Shown: positions 38,864 through 48,275 of the stretch, piece after piece
Position numbering within the stretch: the stretch's first letter is position 1
Layout: each line of letters starts with the position of its first letter
Assembly (NCBI RefSeq): GCF_001605725.1
Contig: NZ_CP011530.1
Coordinates: forward strand, 3,472,001-3,536,000
DNA: 64,000 nt
From: Mycobacteroides immunogenum
GTDB taxonomy: Bacteria > Actinomycetota > Actinomycetes > Mycobacteriales > Mycobacteriaceae
Direction: 5' to 3'
Translations under genes and position numbers: made by a program
The notes under the pieces: model-generated
Seen by the model: the letters and a program-made list of their open reading frames with translations, nothing else
Database searches by the model: none
Told to the model about the DNA's origin: nothing

Positions 38864-41800
38864 CTGATCACCACCAGCAGATCTCCACCCTCGACCTGAG
38901 CGGTCTCCGCCAGCGCCACCCGCGCGACAGTGCCCGCCTTGGGTGCGGTGATGGAGGCCTCCATCTTCATCGCCTCGATGGTGCCGATGGTCTCCCCCGC
39001 CGATACCTCTTGGCCGGAGACCACGTTGAGCGTCACCACACCCGCGAACGGTGCGGGCACATGGTCGGCATTCGCCCGGTCAGCCTTCTCCGCGCTGGCC
39101 ACCGCGTTCTCGATACTCCTGTCACGCACCTGCACCGGCCGCAACTGCCCATTGATGATGCACATCACGGTGCGCATGCCATGCTCGTCGGCATCGGAGA
39201 TGGCTTCCAGCCCGATGAGCAGCTCGACACCCTTCTCCAGCTTGACGCGATGTTCCTCGCCGTAGCGCAGCCCATAGAAGAACTGATTCGCCGAAAGCCG
39301 TGAGGTGTCGCCGTACTGCTCGCGGTGCGCCAGGAATTCCTTGGTGGGCCCGGGGAACAGCAACCGGTTCAGCGCCGCACGTCGCGTCGAGCTGTCGGCA
39401 TCGAGCTGAGCCTCGTCGTCGGCGCTCAGCGCAACCTCGGCACGGGCCGGTCCGCGCCCCTCCAGCGCCCGGGACCGGAACGGCTCGGGCCAGCCTCCCG
39501 GCGGGTCGCCGAGCTCGCCGCGCAAGAACCCGACAACGGATTCGGGTATATCGAAACGTCCTGGGTCCGAGGCGAATTCGTCGGCACTCACGCCGGTTCC
39601 CACCAGTGCCAGCGCCAGGTCTCCCACCACCTTCGACGATGGCGTCACCTTGACCAAACGACCGAGCATCCGGTCGGCGGCCGCGTAACGTGCCTCGATC
39701 TCCTCGAATTGATCACCCAGCCCCAGCGCGATGGCCTGTTGGCGCAGGTTCGACAGCTGGCCCCCCGGGATCTCGTGTGTGTACACCCGGCCGGTCGGTG
39801 ATGGAAGTCCGGATTCGAAGGGCGCGTACACCTTCCGTAAGGCCTCCCAATACGGCTCCAAATCGCATACGGCGGTCAGCGACACCCCGGTGTCGTACTC
39901 GCTGTGCGCGGCCGCCGCCACAATCGCCGACAGCGAGGGCTGGCTGGTGGTTCCGGCCATGGGCGCCGCAGCGCCATCCACCGCGTCGGCCCCCGCCTGC
40001 CAGGCCGCCAGGTACGTGGCCAACTGCCCGCCCGCGGTGTCGTGGGTGTGCACATGCACGGGCAGGTCGAACCGCGAACGCAGTGCCGTCACCAGGGTCG
40101 CGGCGGCGGGCGGGCGCAGCAGGCCCGCCATGTCCTTGATCGCCAGCACATGCGCACCCGCGTCGACGATCTGCTCGGCGAGCTTGAGGTAGTAGTCCAG
40201 CGTGTACAGGTTTTCATCGGGGTTCGACAGATCGCCGGTGTAACACATGGCAACTTCCGCCACCGAAGTGCCGACCTCACGCACCGCGTCGATTGCCGGA
40301 CGCATGGCATCGATGTTGTTGAGCGCGTCGAAGATTCGGTAGATATCGACCCCGGTGGCACTCGCCTCGCGAATGAACGCCTTGGTCACCGTCTCCGGAT
40401 AGGGCGTGTACCCCACTGTGTTGCGGCCGCGCAGCAGCATCTGCAGACAGATGTTCGGGATGGCCTCCCGCAGGTCCGCCAGCCGCTCCCAGGGGTCCTC
40501 CTTCAGGAAACGAAGCGCCACATCGTATGTCGCGCCGCCCCAGGCCTCGATCGAGAGCAGCTCGGGAGTCAGGCGAGCGACGTACGGCGCGACCGCCAAC
40601 AGGCCGGTGGTGCGCACCCGGGTGGCCAACAACGACTGATGCGCATCACGGAAGGTGGTGTCGGTCAGGCCGACCGCCTTCTGATCCCGCAACGCCTTGG
40701 CGAATCCCTCTGGCCCCAGGGCCAGCAAGCGCTGACGCGAGCCGTCCGGCGGCGGTACCGACAGGTCGACAGCGGGCAGCTTGTCATGTGGGTACACCTT
40801 GGAGGGCTTGGCCCCGTGCGGCTTGTTGACCGTGACGTCGGCCAGATAGTTGAGGATCTTCGTGCCCCGGTCTGCGGAGGACCGCGCCGTCAGCAATTGC
40901 GGACGTTCCTCGATGAACGAGGTGGTGACATGACCGGCACGGAAGTCTGGGTCGTCCAAGACCGCCTGCAGGAACGGAATATTGGTGGCGACGCCACGGA
41001 TACGGAACTCGGCGACCGCCCGGCGGGCACGGGCCACCGCGGTCTGGAAATCCCGCCCACGGCAGGTCAGTTTCACCAGCATCGAGTCGAAATGCGCGCC
41101 CACCTCGGCACCCAGCGTGGTACCGCCGTCGAGGCGGATGCCCGCACCGCCGGGGCTGCGGTAAGCGGTGATGCGACCGGTGTCGGGACGGAAGCCGTTG
41201 GCCGGATCCTCGGTGGTGATCCGGCATTGCAAGGCGAATCCCCTTGGCGCCGCCAATGTCTCCTGGTGCAGACCAAGGTCATCGAGCGTCTCGCCGGAAG
41301 CGATGCGCAACTGGCTGGCCACCAGATCGACATCGGTGATCTCCTCGGTCACCGTGTGTTCCACCTGAATCCGCGGATTCATCTCGATAAAGACGTGATG
41401 ACCGCGCTCATCGAGCAGGAATTCGACGGTCCCGGCACAGCTGTAGCCGATGTGACGAGCGAAAGCGACCGCGTCCGAACAGATCTTCTCGCGCAGTTCG
41501 GCGGGCAGGTTGGGCGCCGGGGCGAGCTCGATCACCTTCTGGTGGCGCCGCTGCACGCTACAGTCGCGCTCGTAGAGGTGGATCACGTTGCCCGCGGTAT
41601 CGGCGAGAATCTGCACCTCGATATGCCGCGGGTTGATGACGGCCTGCTCCAGGAAAACCGTCGGGTCACCGAAGGCCGACTCCGCCTCGCGGCTGGCCGC
41701 CTCGATCGCCTCGCGCAGCTGATCACGCTCGGCGACCCGGCGCATTCCGCGACCGCCTCCGCCGGCGACCGCCTTGACGAACACCGGAAATTCCATCGAT

Positions 41801-42246
41801 TCGGCGGCTGTCAGCAGCTCGTCAACCGACGCCGACGGCGGCGAGGACGTCAGTACCGGCAGCCCTGCCTCACGCGCGGCGGCGATGGCGCGGGCCTTGT
41901 TGCCCGTCAGCTCCAGGACGTCCGCGGGCGGCCCCACAAAGGTGATGCCGGCCTCGGCGCACGCCGCGGCCAGATCTGGGTTCTCGGACAAGAAGCCGTA
42001 ACCGGGATAGATGGCGTCGGCACCGGCGTTCTTGGCGGCGTTGACAACCTCGGATACCGAAAGATAAGCGCGGACCGGATGGCCCTTCTCACCGATCTGG
42101 TACGCCTCGTCGGCTTTCAGCCGATGACCCGAGTTGCGGTCTTCATACGGGTAGACAGCGACGGTTTCGGCACCCAGTTCGTAGGCGGCACGAAATGCAC
42201 GGATCGCGATCTCACCGCGGTTGGCGACAAGAACCTTCGAGAACAT
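38860..42246 (-). CDS. pca: Pyruvate carboxylase
   Basis: A 1128-residue biotin enzyme making oxaloacetate. Order: biotin carboxylase (MFSKVLVANRGEIAIRAF start; GGGGRGMR ATP loop; FIEMNPRIQVEHTVTEE), carboxyltransferase (TTFRDAHQSLLATR; GGATYDVALRFL), and C-terminal carrier with the biotinylated Lys in EAMKMEA. ATG at 42246 matches other mycobacterial enzymes; ATG at 42252 is an alternative. TACGGT 8 nt upstream could be its -10 box. Confidence 0.97.
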   Translation of the reverse strand: MFSKVLVANRGEIAIRAFRAAYELGAETVAVYPYEDRNSGHRLKADEAYQIGEKGHPVRAYLSVSEVVNAAKNAGADAIYPGYGFLSENPDLAAACAEAGITFVGPPADVLELTGNKARAIAAAREAGLPVLTSSPPSASVDELLTAAESMEFPVFVKAVAGGGGRGMRRVAERDQLREAIEAASREAESAFGDPTVFLEQAVINPRHIEVQILADTAGNVIHLYERDCSVQRRHQKVIELAPAPNLPAELREKICSDAVAFARHIGYSCAGTVEFLLDERGHHVFIEMNPRIQVEHTVTEEITDVDLVASQLRIASGETLDDLGLHQETLAAPRGFALQCRITTEDPANGFRPDTGRITAYRSPGGAGIRLDGGTTLGAEVGAHFDSMLVKLTCRGRDFQTAVARARRAVAEFRIRGVATNIPFLQAVLDDPDFRAGHVTTSFIEERPQLLTARSSADRGTKILNYLADVTVNKPHGAKPSKVYPHDKLPAVDLSVPPPDGSRQRLLALGPEGFAKALRDQKAVGLTDTTFRDAHQSLLATRVRTTGLLAVAPYVARLTPELLSIEAWGGATYDVALRFLKEDPWERLADLREAIPNICLQMLLRGRNTVGYTPYPETVTKAFIREASATGVDIYRIFDALNNIDAMRPAIDAVREVGTSVAEVAMCYTGDLSNPDENLYTLDYYLKLAEQIVDAGAHVLAIKDMAGLLRPPAAATLVTALRSRFDLPVHVHTHDTAGGQLATYLAAWQAGADAVDGAAAPMAGTTSQPSLSAIVAAAAHSEYDTGVSLTAVCDLEPYWEALRKVYAPFESGLPSPTGRVYTHEIPGGQLSNLRQQAIALGLGDQFEEIEARYAAADRMLGRLVKVTPSSKVVGDLALALVGTGVSADEFASDPGRFDIPESVVGFLRGELGDPPGGWPEPFRSRALEGRGPARAEVALSADDEAQLDADSSTRRAALNRLLFPGPTKEFLAHREQYGDTSRLSANQFFYGLRYGEEHRVKLEKGVELLIGLEAISDADEHGMRTVMCIINGQLRPVQVRDRSIENAVASAEKADRANADHVPAPFAGVVTLNVVSGQEVSAGETIGTIEAMKMEASITAPKAGTVARVALAETAQVEGGDLLVVIS

Positions 42247-42307
42247 AGTCATTGACCGTACCGTGAGGATTGAGCGAACGCGCGTCCGCTCAATTTCACA
42301 AATCAAG

Positions 42308-42877
42308 TCAGACGAGTGTGATCCAGTAATCCCAGAATCGTTCGAGGATCGCCAGGATCAGCGCCACGAACCAGAACACCACCAAAGACCAGCGCCACTG
42401 ATACAAAATCCGCGCCCACCGCTGAGATCCCAACGGCCGTAAGGCAATCGAGGTAGTCACCACAAACAGCGGAATCGTCACCGACCACACCACCATGCAG
42501 TACGGGCACAGCGCACCGATCCGGTACAGGCTCTGGAAGATCAACCAGTGGACGAAGACCACGCCCAATAGGCTGCCAACGGCCAAACCACTCCAATACC
42601 AGCGTGGCAGCTCCACCTTGGCGACCGACAGCACGCCCGTCACCAACACCACCGTGAACGCGACGATGCCGATGAGCGAATTGGGGAACCCGAACGCCGA
42701 AGCCTGATCGGTCGTCATCACCGAACCGCAGGAGATGATCGGGTTCAGGCTGCACGACGGCACGTAGGTCGGATCGATCAGGATCTCGATCTTCTCGATG
42801 GTGAGAGCCAGCGCGGCGGCCAGCCCGGCGACCCCGGCAACGAGGACGTACCAAGCGGTCGCGGGACGAAGCGTCAC
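42308..42877 (-). CDS. Vitamin K epoxide reductase-like protein (bacterial VKOR, DsbB-like)
   Basis: A 189-residue four- to five-helix membrane protein that reoxidises DsbA with a quinone. The active-site pair is Cys124-Pro-Tyr-Cys127, and the loop pair is Cys42 and Cys50 (PSCSLNPIISCGSVM). The GTG start overlaps the stop of the DsbA-like gene (GTGA), making an oxidative-folding pair as in Rv2968c-Rv2969c. Confidence 0.93.
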   Translation of the reverse strand: MTLRPATAWYVLVAGVAGLAAALALTIEKIEILIDPTYVPSCSLNPIISCGSVMTTDQASAFGFPNSLIGIVAFTVVLVTGVLSVAKVELPRWYWSGLAVGSLLGVVFVHWLIFQSLYRIGALCPYCMVVWSVTIPLFVVTTSIALRPLGSQRWARILYQWRWSLVVFWFVALILAILERFWDYWITLV

Positions 42878-43647
42878 TTCAGGCCCGGAACCGGTCCGGT
42901 GATATCCGTGACGGCCTTGATCAGGTCGTCCGGCGTGGCGCCCTTGCTGATCTCCCAGTCCTTGCCGTTGATCCGGATGGTGGGCGTGGCCTGGATGTTC
43001 AGCTTCGGACCGAGCTCCTTGACCATGTTGATGTACTTCTTGTCCTTGATGCACTTGGCGACCGCATCAGAAGCACCCACACCCTTGGCCTGGTCGATCA
43101 GCCACTTATCGTCGTGCCAGGTCTTGGAGTTGACCTCATCGGGCTGCTTATTGGGGTCGTAGAGCACGGAGTGGAATTTGAGGAACAGATCCTGGGACTG
43201 GTCGGCCACGCAGTAGGCGGCCGCCGACGCCCGCGACGAGTAGTCGCGCTTGAGGCGGGGCACATCCAGAATGCCGACCATGTTGTAGTCGGCCCGCACC
43301 GCGCCGGTGTCGATGAGCTTGCGCACGGTCGGCCCGAATTCCTGCTCGAACATGGCGCACGCGGGACAGATCGGGTCCTCGATCAGGGTCAGGACCACCT
43401 TGGGCTCGGTGGTTCCCTCCTTGGTGATCAGCTTCGCCGGGCCGGGAGTGACCACCTGGATCGCCTTGACCTCACCTGCGGGCGGCGCGGGCGGCCCCGG
43501 GTCCTTCTTGTTACTGAGGACGATGAACCCCACCAGCCCCACGGCGAACAGCACGACAATCGCCGTGAGCCCGATTTGAATCAGCTGGCTTCGGCGCTGC
43601 TCCGACTTCTTGAGGTCGTAGCTAGGGGGTTGCTTCGGTTTGGCCAC
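42874..43647 (-). CDS. Membrane-anchored DsbA-like thiol oxidoreductase
   Basis: A 257-residue protein with an N-terminal helix (about residues 22-45) and a periplasm-side thioredoxin fold with helical insert. Active site Cys94-Pro-Ala-Cys97 in IEDPICPACAMFEQEFG and cis-Pro loop QATPTIRING. Forms disulfides in exported proteins with the VKOR partner. GTG at 43647 is preferred because TAGGCT lies 6 nt upstream; GTG at 43653 would directly abut that hexamer. Confidence 0.92.
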   Translation of the reverse strand: MAKPKQPPSYDLKKSEQRRSQLIQIGLTAIVVLFAVGLVGFIVLSNKKDPGPPAPPAGEVKAIQVVTPGPAKLITKEGTTEPKVVLTLIEDPICPACAMFEQEFGPTVRKLIDTGAVRADYNMVGILDVPRLKRDYSSRASAAAYCVADQSQDLFLKFHSVLYDPNKQPDEVNSKTWHDDKWLIDQAKGVGASDAVAKCIKDKKYINMVKELGPKLNIQATPTIRINGKDWEISKGATPDDLIKAVTDITGPVPGLK

Positions 43648-43653
43648 GCGCAC

Positions 43654-43659
43654 AGCCTA
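43654..43659 (-). promoter_or_regulatory. Putative leaderless -10 hexamer of dsbA-VKOR operon
   Basis: TAGGCT (minus strand) 6 nt before the GTG at 43647. It decides between two in-frame GTG starts. Confidence 0.55.
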
Positions 43660-43669
43660 CCGGGCAGAA

Positions 43670-44716
43670 TTAGCGGGACAGGTGTGCGCGCAGCGCCGAC
43701 GTCAGCTCGTTCATGGCGTCCGAGGGCGCCCCGCCCAGCCCGGCCATGTTGTAGAAGCCATGGATCAGCGATCCCTCTACCCGCAGGTCCACCGGCACTC
43801 CGGCCGCCCGCAGCTTCTCCGCGTATTCGTTGCCCTCATCGCGCAGCGGGTCAAAACCTGCGGTGGTGATGAGCGCCGGGGGCAATCCCCCGAAGTCCGC
43901 AGCTAGAATCGGTGACACTTGGGGGTCTGCCTTGTCGACATCGGACCCATCGAGGTAGTGACTTTCGAATCCGTCCATGGCCGCCTTGGTGAGAAAAAAG
44001 CCCGTGGCGAACAGATCACGTGACGGTCTGCGGACCGTGAAGTCGACGGCCGGATAGATCAGGAATTGCAACAACGGCAGTTGCGCCCCGCTGTCGCGTG
44101 TCTGCTGCGCGACGACGGCCGCCAAGTTACCGCCCGCACTGTCACCACCCACCGCGATCCTGTCTGGTGCCACGCCCAGATCGGCTGCATGTTCGACGGC
44201 CCAGAGATACGCGGCCAAACAGTCCTCGGCGGCGGCGGGGGCCTTGTGCTCGGGGGCCAGCCGGTAGTCCACCGACAGCACCGCGACGCCGGCGTCACGA
44301 CATGTCTGGCGGCACGGCTGGTCGTGGGTCTCCAGGTCGCCGATCACCCAGCCACCACCGTGGAAGAACACCAGCAGTGCCCGGGTGTGGTCGGTCACCG
44401 GTTTGTAGTGGCGGACCGGGATGGGCCCGGCGGGTCCGGGGATAGAAAAGTTGCGCACCTGCCCTACCGGTGTGCTGAATTGCAGCAGCCCGGCCTGTCT
44501 ACGCATGCTGGCCCGGTTCTCCGCGACATCCTCACCGCGCGATATCTCCCCCTCCCCCATGAGCTCCATACCGCGCAGCAGGAGCTGGGTCGTCGGGTCC
44601 AGGATGTTGCCGTCGATGATCACCTGACGACCGGCCATGGCCCGCCGGACCGGAGTCGGGATGTGCGGTGTCGCGGCGGTGCTGGCACGCAGGGCGAAGT
44701 CGCGGAAAGGGCTCAC
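43670..44716 (-). CDS. lipN: Alpha/beta hydrolase, hormone-sensitive lipase family (LipN-type)
   Basis: A 348-residue esterase. The oxyanion motif VFFHGGGWVIGD, the nucleophile elbow GGDSAGGNLA, Asp in GFDPLRDEG and His in SLIHGFYNM are all present, as in Rv2970c LipN, which hydrolyses short-chain esters. GTG start at 44716. Position upstream of the Dsb pair and pca is conserved. Confidence 0.9.
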   Translation of the reverse strand: MSPFRDFALRASTAATPHIPTPVRRAMAGRQVIIDGNILDPTTQLLLRGMELMGEGEISRGEDVAENRASMRRQAGLLQFSTPVGQVRNFSIPGPAGPIPVRHYKPVTDHTRALLVFFHGGGWVIGDLETHDQPCRQTCRDAGVAVLSVDYRLAPEHKAPAAAEDCLAAYLWAVEHAADLGVAPDRIAVGGDSAGGNLAAVVAQQTRDSGAQLPLLQFLIYPAVDFTVRRPSRDLFATGFFLTKAAMDGFESHYLDGSDVDKADPQVSPILAADFGGLPPALITTAGFDPLRDEGNEYAEKLRAAGVPVDLRVEGSLIHGFYNMAGLGGAPSDAMNELTSALRAHLSR

Positions 44717-44739
44717 GCCATCACCGTAGCGAGAACTCC

Positions 44740-44745
44740 TAGGCT
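44740..44745 (+). promoter_or_regulatory. Putative leaderless -10 hexamer of oxidoreductase gene at 44752
   Basis: TAGGCT 6 nt before the ATG at 44752, inside the 35-bp gap to lipN. Confidence 0.55.
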
Positions 44746-44751
44746 GCCGGT

Positions 44752-45648
44752 ATGGATATCGGCATTGCCCTGCCTTTCATGTGTCGGGAGTACACCCGCG
44801 AGTCGACGCTCACCTGGGCCCGTCTGGCCGATGAGGGACCGTTTTCCACCGTCTCCTCCGGCGAGCGCATCTCGTATCACAACCAAGACATGTGGGTAAC
44901 GCTCGCCGCGGCGGCGGCGGTCACCGAAAGAGTGCGGTTACTGGCGAATGTTTCTGTGCTGCCGGCACATCCGGTGCCGTTGGTCGCCAAACAAGCGGCC
45001 ACGCTGGACGTGCTATCCGAAGGGCGCTTCACCCTGGGAGTGGGTGTGGGCGGCCGTGAGCACGACTACCGGTCGTTGGACGCGTCCTTCGAACGGCGCC
45101 ACCAGCGACTGGATGATCAGGTGGCCGAGCTGCGCCGGCTGTGGTGCGGTGAGCCGCCGTTCGACGGCGCCGATCCCGTCGGCCCCGCGCCCGTTCAAAG
45201 CGGTGGGCCGCCCATCGTCGCCGCCGCGATCGGCCCGAAGTCCCTAGCCCGTGCCGCCCGTTGGGCCGACGGCATCACCGGATTCAGCGTCTCCGGCGCG
45301 CCGGCCGAGCTTGCCCACTCCGCCGGCGCCGCGCGCGCCGCGTGGCAGGAGGCGGGACATGCCCAACCGCCGCTGCTGTCGAGCGGCTGCTTCTACACGC
45401 TGGGCATCGCGGAAGCAGAATCCGAACTCAAGCAGTTCACCAGCGACTACCTCGCGATTTTCGGCGCGCAGATCGCCGAGAATGTTCCGAAGACGTTGAC
45501 CAACTTCGACGCCGACGCGCTGAATCGCACGCTCGACGGCGCCGAGGAGGCCGGTCTGGATGAATTCATCTTGGTACCGGGCGCATCCGACGTCGCGGTG
45601 ATCGAGTCGACGATCGAACTCATCCAGAAACGGCTCACCACCGGGTAG
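44752..45648 (+). CDS. F420-type LLM-class oxidoreductase
   Basis: A 298-residue luciferase-like barrel starting MDIGIALPFM. Signatures: NQDMWVTLAAAAAVTERVRL, AKQAATLDVLSEGRFTLGVGVGG (the cofactor loop) and a C-terminal AEEAGLDEFILVPGASD. The cofactor is most likely F420 (family knowledge). It overlaps the 3' end of the next, convergent oxidoreductase by 14 nt. Substrate unknown. Confidence 0.85.
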   Translation: MDIGIALPFMCREYTRESTLTWARLADEGPFSTVSSGERISYHNQDMWVTLAAAAAVTERVRLLANVSVLPAHPVPLVAKQAATLDVLSEGRFTLGVGVGGREHDYRSLDASFERRHQRLDDQVAELRRLWCGEPPFDGADPVGPAPVQSGGPPIVAAAIGPKSLARAARWADGITGFSVSGAPAELAHSAGAARAAWQEAGHAQPPLLSSGCFYTLGIAEAESELKQFTSDYLAIFGAQIAENVPKTLTNFDADALNRTLDGAEEAGLDEFILVPGASDVAVIESTIELIQKRLTTG

Positions 45649-46633
45649 TAAGAGGCTTTGGCCCCACGAGCGCCGGAAACTCGGGCGCCACCTCCTCGAT
45701 CAACTGTTGAACCGCCTCGCCGGCCGGGCGTGCACCGTGCTGCACCCCCAATGCACCGTGGTTCACCCCAGCGTCACGCCACCGGCCGAGCAGATCCAGC
45801 AGCCCGTCGGTTCCGGTACGAAGCACAAATCCCCCACGTAGCGGCGTGGGAGGCGACTTTCGGTCCTCGACGAGATCGATCCATTCGTTGGTGGCCACTG
45901 GCCGAAACTCCTGCCCCGGAACGAGTTCGCGCCACGCAGCAATCCTGCGTCCGAGCTCACCCGTCCCCGCGCGGTCGTAGGCACCTGGGTAAACCAGCCA
46001 GCCATCGGCATTTTCGGCGATCCACGTCGGTTCCTGTTGCGAGGAACCCGTGACGATCAGCGGTACCCGGCGCGCAGCAGGTTTCGGCAGTAGGTCGAGG
46101 CCGCCACCAAAGGTGCTGTAGGGGCCGGTAATACGCGGGGCCGTCTCCTCCGTCAGAGTCCGGAACCACTTCACAGCCTCCCGATACCGCTGCCCACGGC
46201 TCGCATGATCGATCCCGTAGGCGGGATACTCGGCAGCCCGATCCCCAGAGGCAGCGCCAACGACCAGGCGCCCGCCCGAGAGTTGATCGATGGAGGCGGA
46301 TTGTTTGGCGATATCGATCGGATGCCGCAACGAGAAAACGATGCTGCCCGCGGCAAGCGAAAGGCGACTGGTGCGAGCCGCAAGCCACGCAAGGTAGGTC
46401 CAAGGATCGAAAACCTGCCCCACATCCCGAAATCCGGGGTCGTACAGCGGCACATCCCGAACCCACAGTGCCGCGAACTCCGAACCGTCGGCCGCCTCGA
46501 TGATCTCGCCCTGACCCGCCATCGAATTCATTGATCGGTCGTATTGCCACAGAGGCAGGAACAGACCGACAGTCAATTTTCCGGGCGCGAACATCCGGGT
46601 GTATCCGGGGTGTTCGGTGAACAGATCACGCAT
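45635..46633 (-). CDS. LLM-class oxidoreductase under TetR control
   Basis: A 332-residue luciferase-like flavoenzyme: KLTVGLFLPLWQYDRSMNS start, LWVRDVPLYDPGFRDVGQ, and QSASIDQLSGGRLVVGAASGD in the phosphate-binding region. It diverges from a TetR regulator gene, and a palindromic operator (46645-46660) lies 11 nt upstream of its ATG. Likely induced by an unknown ligand, perhaps a xenobiotic substrate of the enzyme. Confidence 0.85.
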   Translation of the reverse strand: MRDLFTEHPGYTRMFAPGKLTVGLFLPLWQYDRSMNSMAGQGEIIEAADGSEFAALWVRDVPLYDPGFRDVGQVFDPWTYLAWLAARTSRLSLAAGSIVFSLRHPIDIAKQSASIDQLSGGRLVVGAASGDRAAEYPAYGIDHASRGQRYREAVKWFRTLTEETAPRITGPYSTFGGGLDLLPKPAARRVPLIVTGSSQQEPTWIAENADGWLVYPGAYDRAGTGELGRRIAAWRELVPGQEFRPVATNEWIDLVEDRKSPPTPLRGGFVLRTGTDGLLDLLGRWRDAGVNHGALGVQHGARPAGEAVQQLIEEVAPEFPALVGPKPLTTRW

Positions 46634-46644
46634 TAGACCTCCAT

Positions 46645-46660
46645 TAGAACGAACGCTCTA
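46645..46660. promoter_or_regulatory. TetR-type operator 1
   Basis: TAGAACGAACGCTCTA fits the symmetric pattern TAGAnCGnnCGnTCTA. It lies just upstream of the divergent oxidoreductase start. The half GAACGCTCTAG is repeated in operator 2, 36 nt away. Confidence 0.65.
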
Positions 46661-46680
46661 GCGAGAGGATATCAGGGTGC

Positions 46681-46696
46681 TGGAGTGAACGCTCTA
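46681..46696. promoter_or_regulatory. TetR-type operator 2
   Basis: TGGAGTGAACGCTCTA shares GTGAACGCTCTAG/GAACGCTCTAG with operator 1 and keeps one good half site. It lies 7 nt before the -10 hexamer of the TetR gene, where bound repressor would block its own promoter. Confidence 0.55.
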
Positions 46697-46703
46697 GTGC
46701 GGG

Positions 46704-46709
46704 TAGGCT
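46704..46709 (+). promoter_or_regulatory. Putative leaderless -10 hexamer of TetR gene
   Basis: TAGGCT ends 7 nt before the GTG at 46717. No Shine-Dalgarno sequence is present. Confidence 0.55.
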
Positions 46710-46716
46710 CCCGTAT

Positions 46717-47289
46717 GTGGAGGAACCGGACACGCGTACGCGGCTCGTCATCGCGACCGCCGCACTGCTGCAGCGGCAGGGTTATGAGGCCACCAGCGTC
46801 AAACGCATCATCACCGAAGCTGGTGCCACATTTGGCTCCCTGTATCACTTCTTCCCCGATGGAAAGGAAGAACTCGCGGCCGAGGCATTGCGCTACGGCG
46901 CCGCGGAATTCGCGGACCTGCTGCGGCGCGGACTGGCCAGCTCGAGCAATCCCGCAATAGCCGTCGCGCGCTGCGCGACCCTGCTCGCCGAAGATCTTCG
47001 TGGGTCGAATTGGTCCGACGGTTGCCCCGTCGCCGCGACCGCGCTGGAGATCATCGGCCGCTCGCCAGCCATTCAACAGGCCGCCGACGAGTCCCTGCGA
47101 CTGTGGCGGCGCCTCATCGCCGATAAACTCCGAGACGGAGGATTCAAACCCGCGGCCGCCAATGATCTGGCATGCACAGTCATATCGATCCTCGAAGGCG
47201 CCGAACTCATCTCACGTGTTTCAAGCGATGACGAGCCGCTGCGGGCGGCATCACGGCACCTGAAGAAACTCGTCGAATCAGTCCGCTGA
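46717..47289 (+). CDS. TetR-family regulator
   Basis: A 190-residue repressor. The N-terminal helix-turn-helix reads ATAALLQRQGYEATSVKRII, then EAGATFGSLYHFFPDGKEEL, the common LmrA/YxaF-like variant. The C-terminal ligand domain includes SNWSDGCPVAATALE. It faces the divergent oxidoreductase gene across two operator-like sites, so it probably represses both genes. The 3' end overlaps the cutinase 3' end by 12 nt. Confidence 0.88.
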   Translation: MEEPDTRTRLVIATAALLQRQGYEATSVKRIITEAGATFGSLYHFFPDGKEELAAEALRYGAAEFADLLRRGLASSSNPAIAVARCATLLAEDLRGSNWSDGCPVAATALEIIGRSPAIQQAADESLRLWRRLIADKLRDGGFKPAAANDLACTVISILEGAELISRVSSDDEPLRAASRHLKKLVESVR

Positions 47290-47973
47290 CGAATTGATCT
47301 CCCGCGCCGCGAAATCTGCGGCCTGGTTCGTCATGCCGTTGTCTCCGTATGAGCCGTGTGCGGCGTTATCGCTACCGTCCGGCGAGCAGATCGGATCCTC
47401 GGGAACACACATGTCGACAGTCTTGGCCGCATACAGATGCCCGATGTTGATCGGCGGGGCCGTGTTGTCGATGCGTTGCAAGAATCCGCTGGAGGGTTTG
47501 CCGAACAGCGCTACCGCGGCGACATGGTCGGCCACCTCGGGGGGCATGGGTCCGGTGATCCCCTCTGGCAGCTCGAAGCCCGGGGGCACCGCATCGGCGG
47601 TGGTGTAGGCCACGACCGCCGCGCCCTGGGAGAACCCGCCCATCACGATCTTCGTATTGGGGCAGCGCACGGCAACATCCTTGACGCGGTTGCTGGCATC
47701 GACCACACCGTCCGCGGCGGTCGCAAAGGCCAAGGACGCGGGGTATTCGACGGGGTAGACCTCGACCGACTTGCCCTTTGTGCGTGCCCGCAGTGCGTTG
47801 ACGAACGCTTCTCCAGTCCCGCCGACACCCGGCGGCTCAAACGTTCCACGCGCGAATACGACCTCGACATCGGGACACGCAGCGGCAACTGCGGACGGAA
47901 TGCCGATAGGCGAACTAATCAGGGCGCACATCACCACGATGGCAAGTAACCAGCCCCACCGAACTCTCTTCAT
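47278..47973 (-). CDS. Secreted cutinase-family esterase
   Basis: A 231-residue serine esterase, like mycobacterial Culp proteins. A signal peptide (residues 1-31) is followed by ACPDVEVVFARGTFEPPGVG, nucleophile Ser115 in GGFSQGAAV, Asp193 in CVPEDPICS and His206 in AAHGSYG, with conserved Cys pairs. It probably hydrolyses lipid esters in the envelope or environment. A purine-rich AGGTGGTGG precedes the ATG. Confidence 0.9.
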   Translation of the reverse strand: MKRVRWGWLLAIVVMCALISSPIGIPSAVAAACPDVEVVFARGTFEPPGVGGTGEAFVNALRARTKGKSVEVYPVEYPASLAFATAADGVVDASNRVKDVAVRCPNTKIVMGGFSQGAAVVAYTTADAVPPGFELPEGITGPMPPEVADHVAAVALFGKPSSGFLQRIDNTAPPINIGHLYAAKTVDMCVPEDPICSPDGSDNAAHGSYGDNGMTNQAADFAAREINSSAD

Positions 47974-48125
47974 TTACGACCACCACCTGTTTGGGCTTCC
48001 GTCCCTGTCTACCACAGATTCAACGGTTGTGGACAGGCGTAATGCCGCCGCGTAATTCCCTGTTCTACATGGTGATACTGCGTATCCCCCAAGGTACAGA
48101 AGGACTTTAGGTTCGGAACGTGGCT

Positions 48126-48275
48126 ATGAATCGGCGGAAAGCGATGGTGGGGGCGGCCGCGGCAGCAGTCAGCTCGCTCTGGCATCACCTACCCGGCGCG
48201 CACAGTCCCGCGCGCGCAATCGCACTCGAGGAGCACTTTGTGACGCCCGCGACAATGGACATCGCGAAAGGCAAT
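48126..48275 (+). pseudogene. Amidohydrolase gene remnant (5' end only)
   Basis: The first 45 or so codons read like the start of a mycobacterial Amidohydrolase_2 protein: a twin-Arg leader (MNRRKAMVGAAAAAVSSLW) and then ALEEHFVTPATMD, the first metal-binding segment of that family. After this point the frame becomes Arg/His-rich nonsense and stops at 48431. The rest of a roughly 350-residue enzyme is missing. Probably a deletion remnant. Confidence 0.55.

Noticed and set aside
39904..42255. 783-codon plus-strand frame antisense to pyruvate carboxylase
   Set aside because: Shadow frame of a highly expressed GC-rich gene; no recognisable motif.
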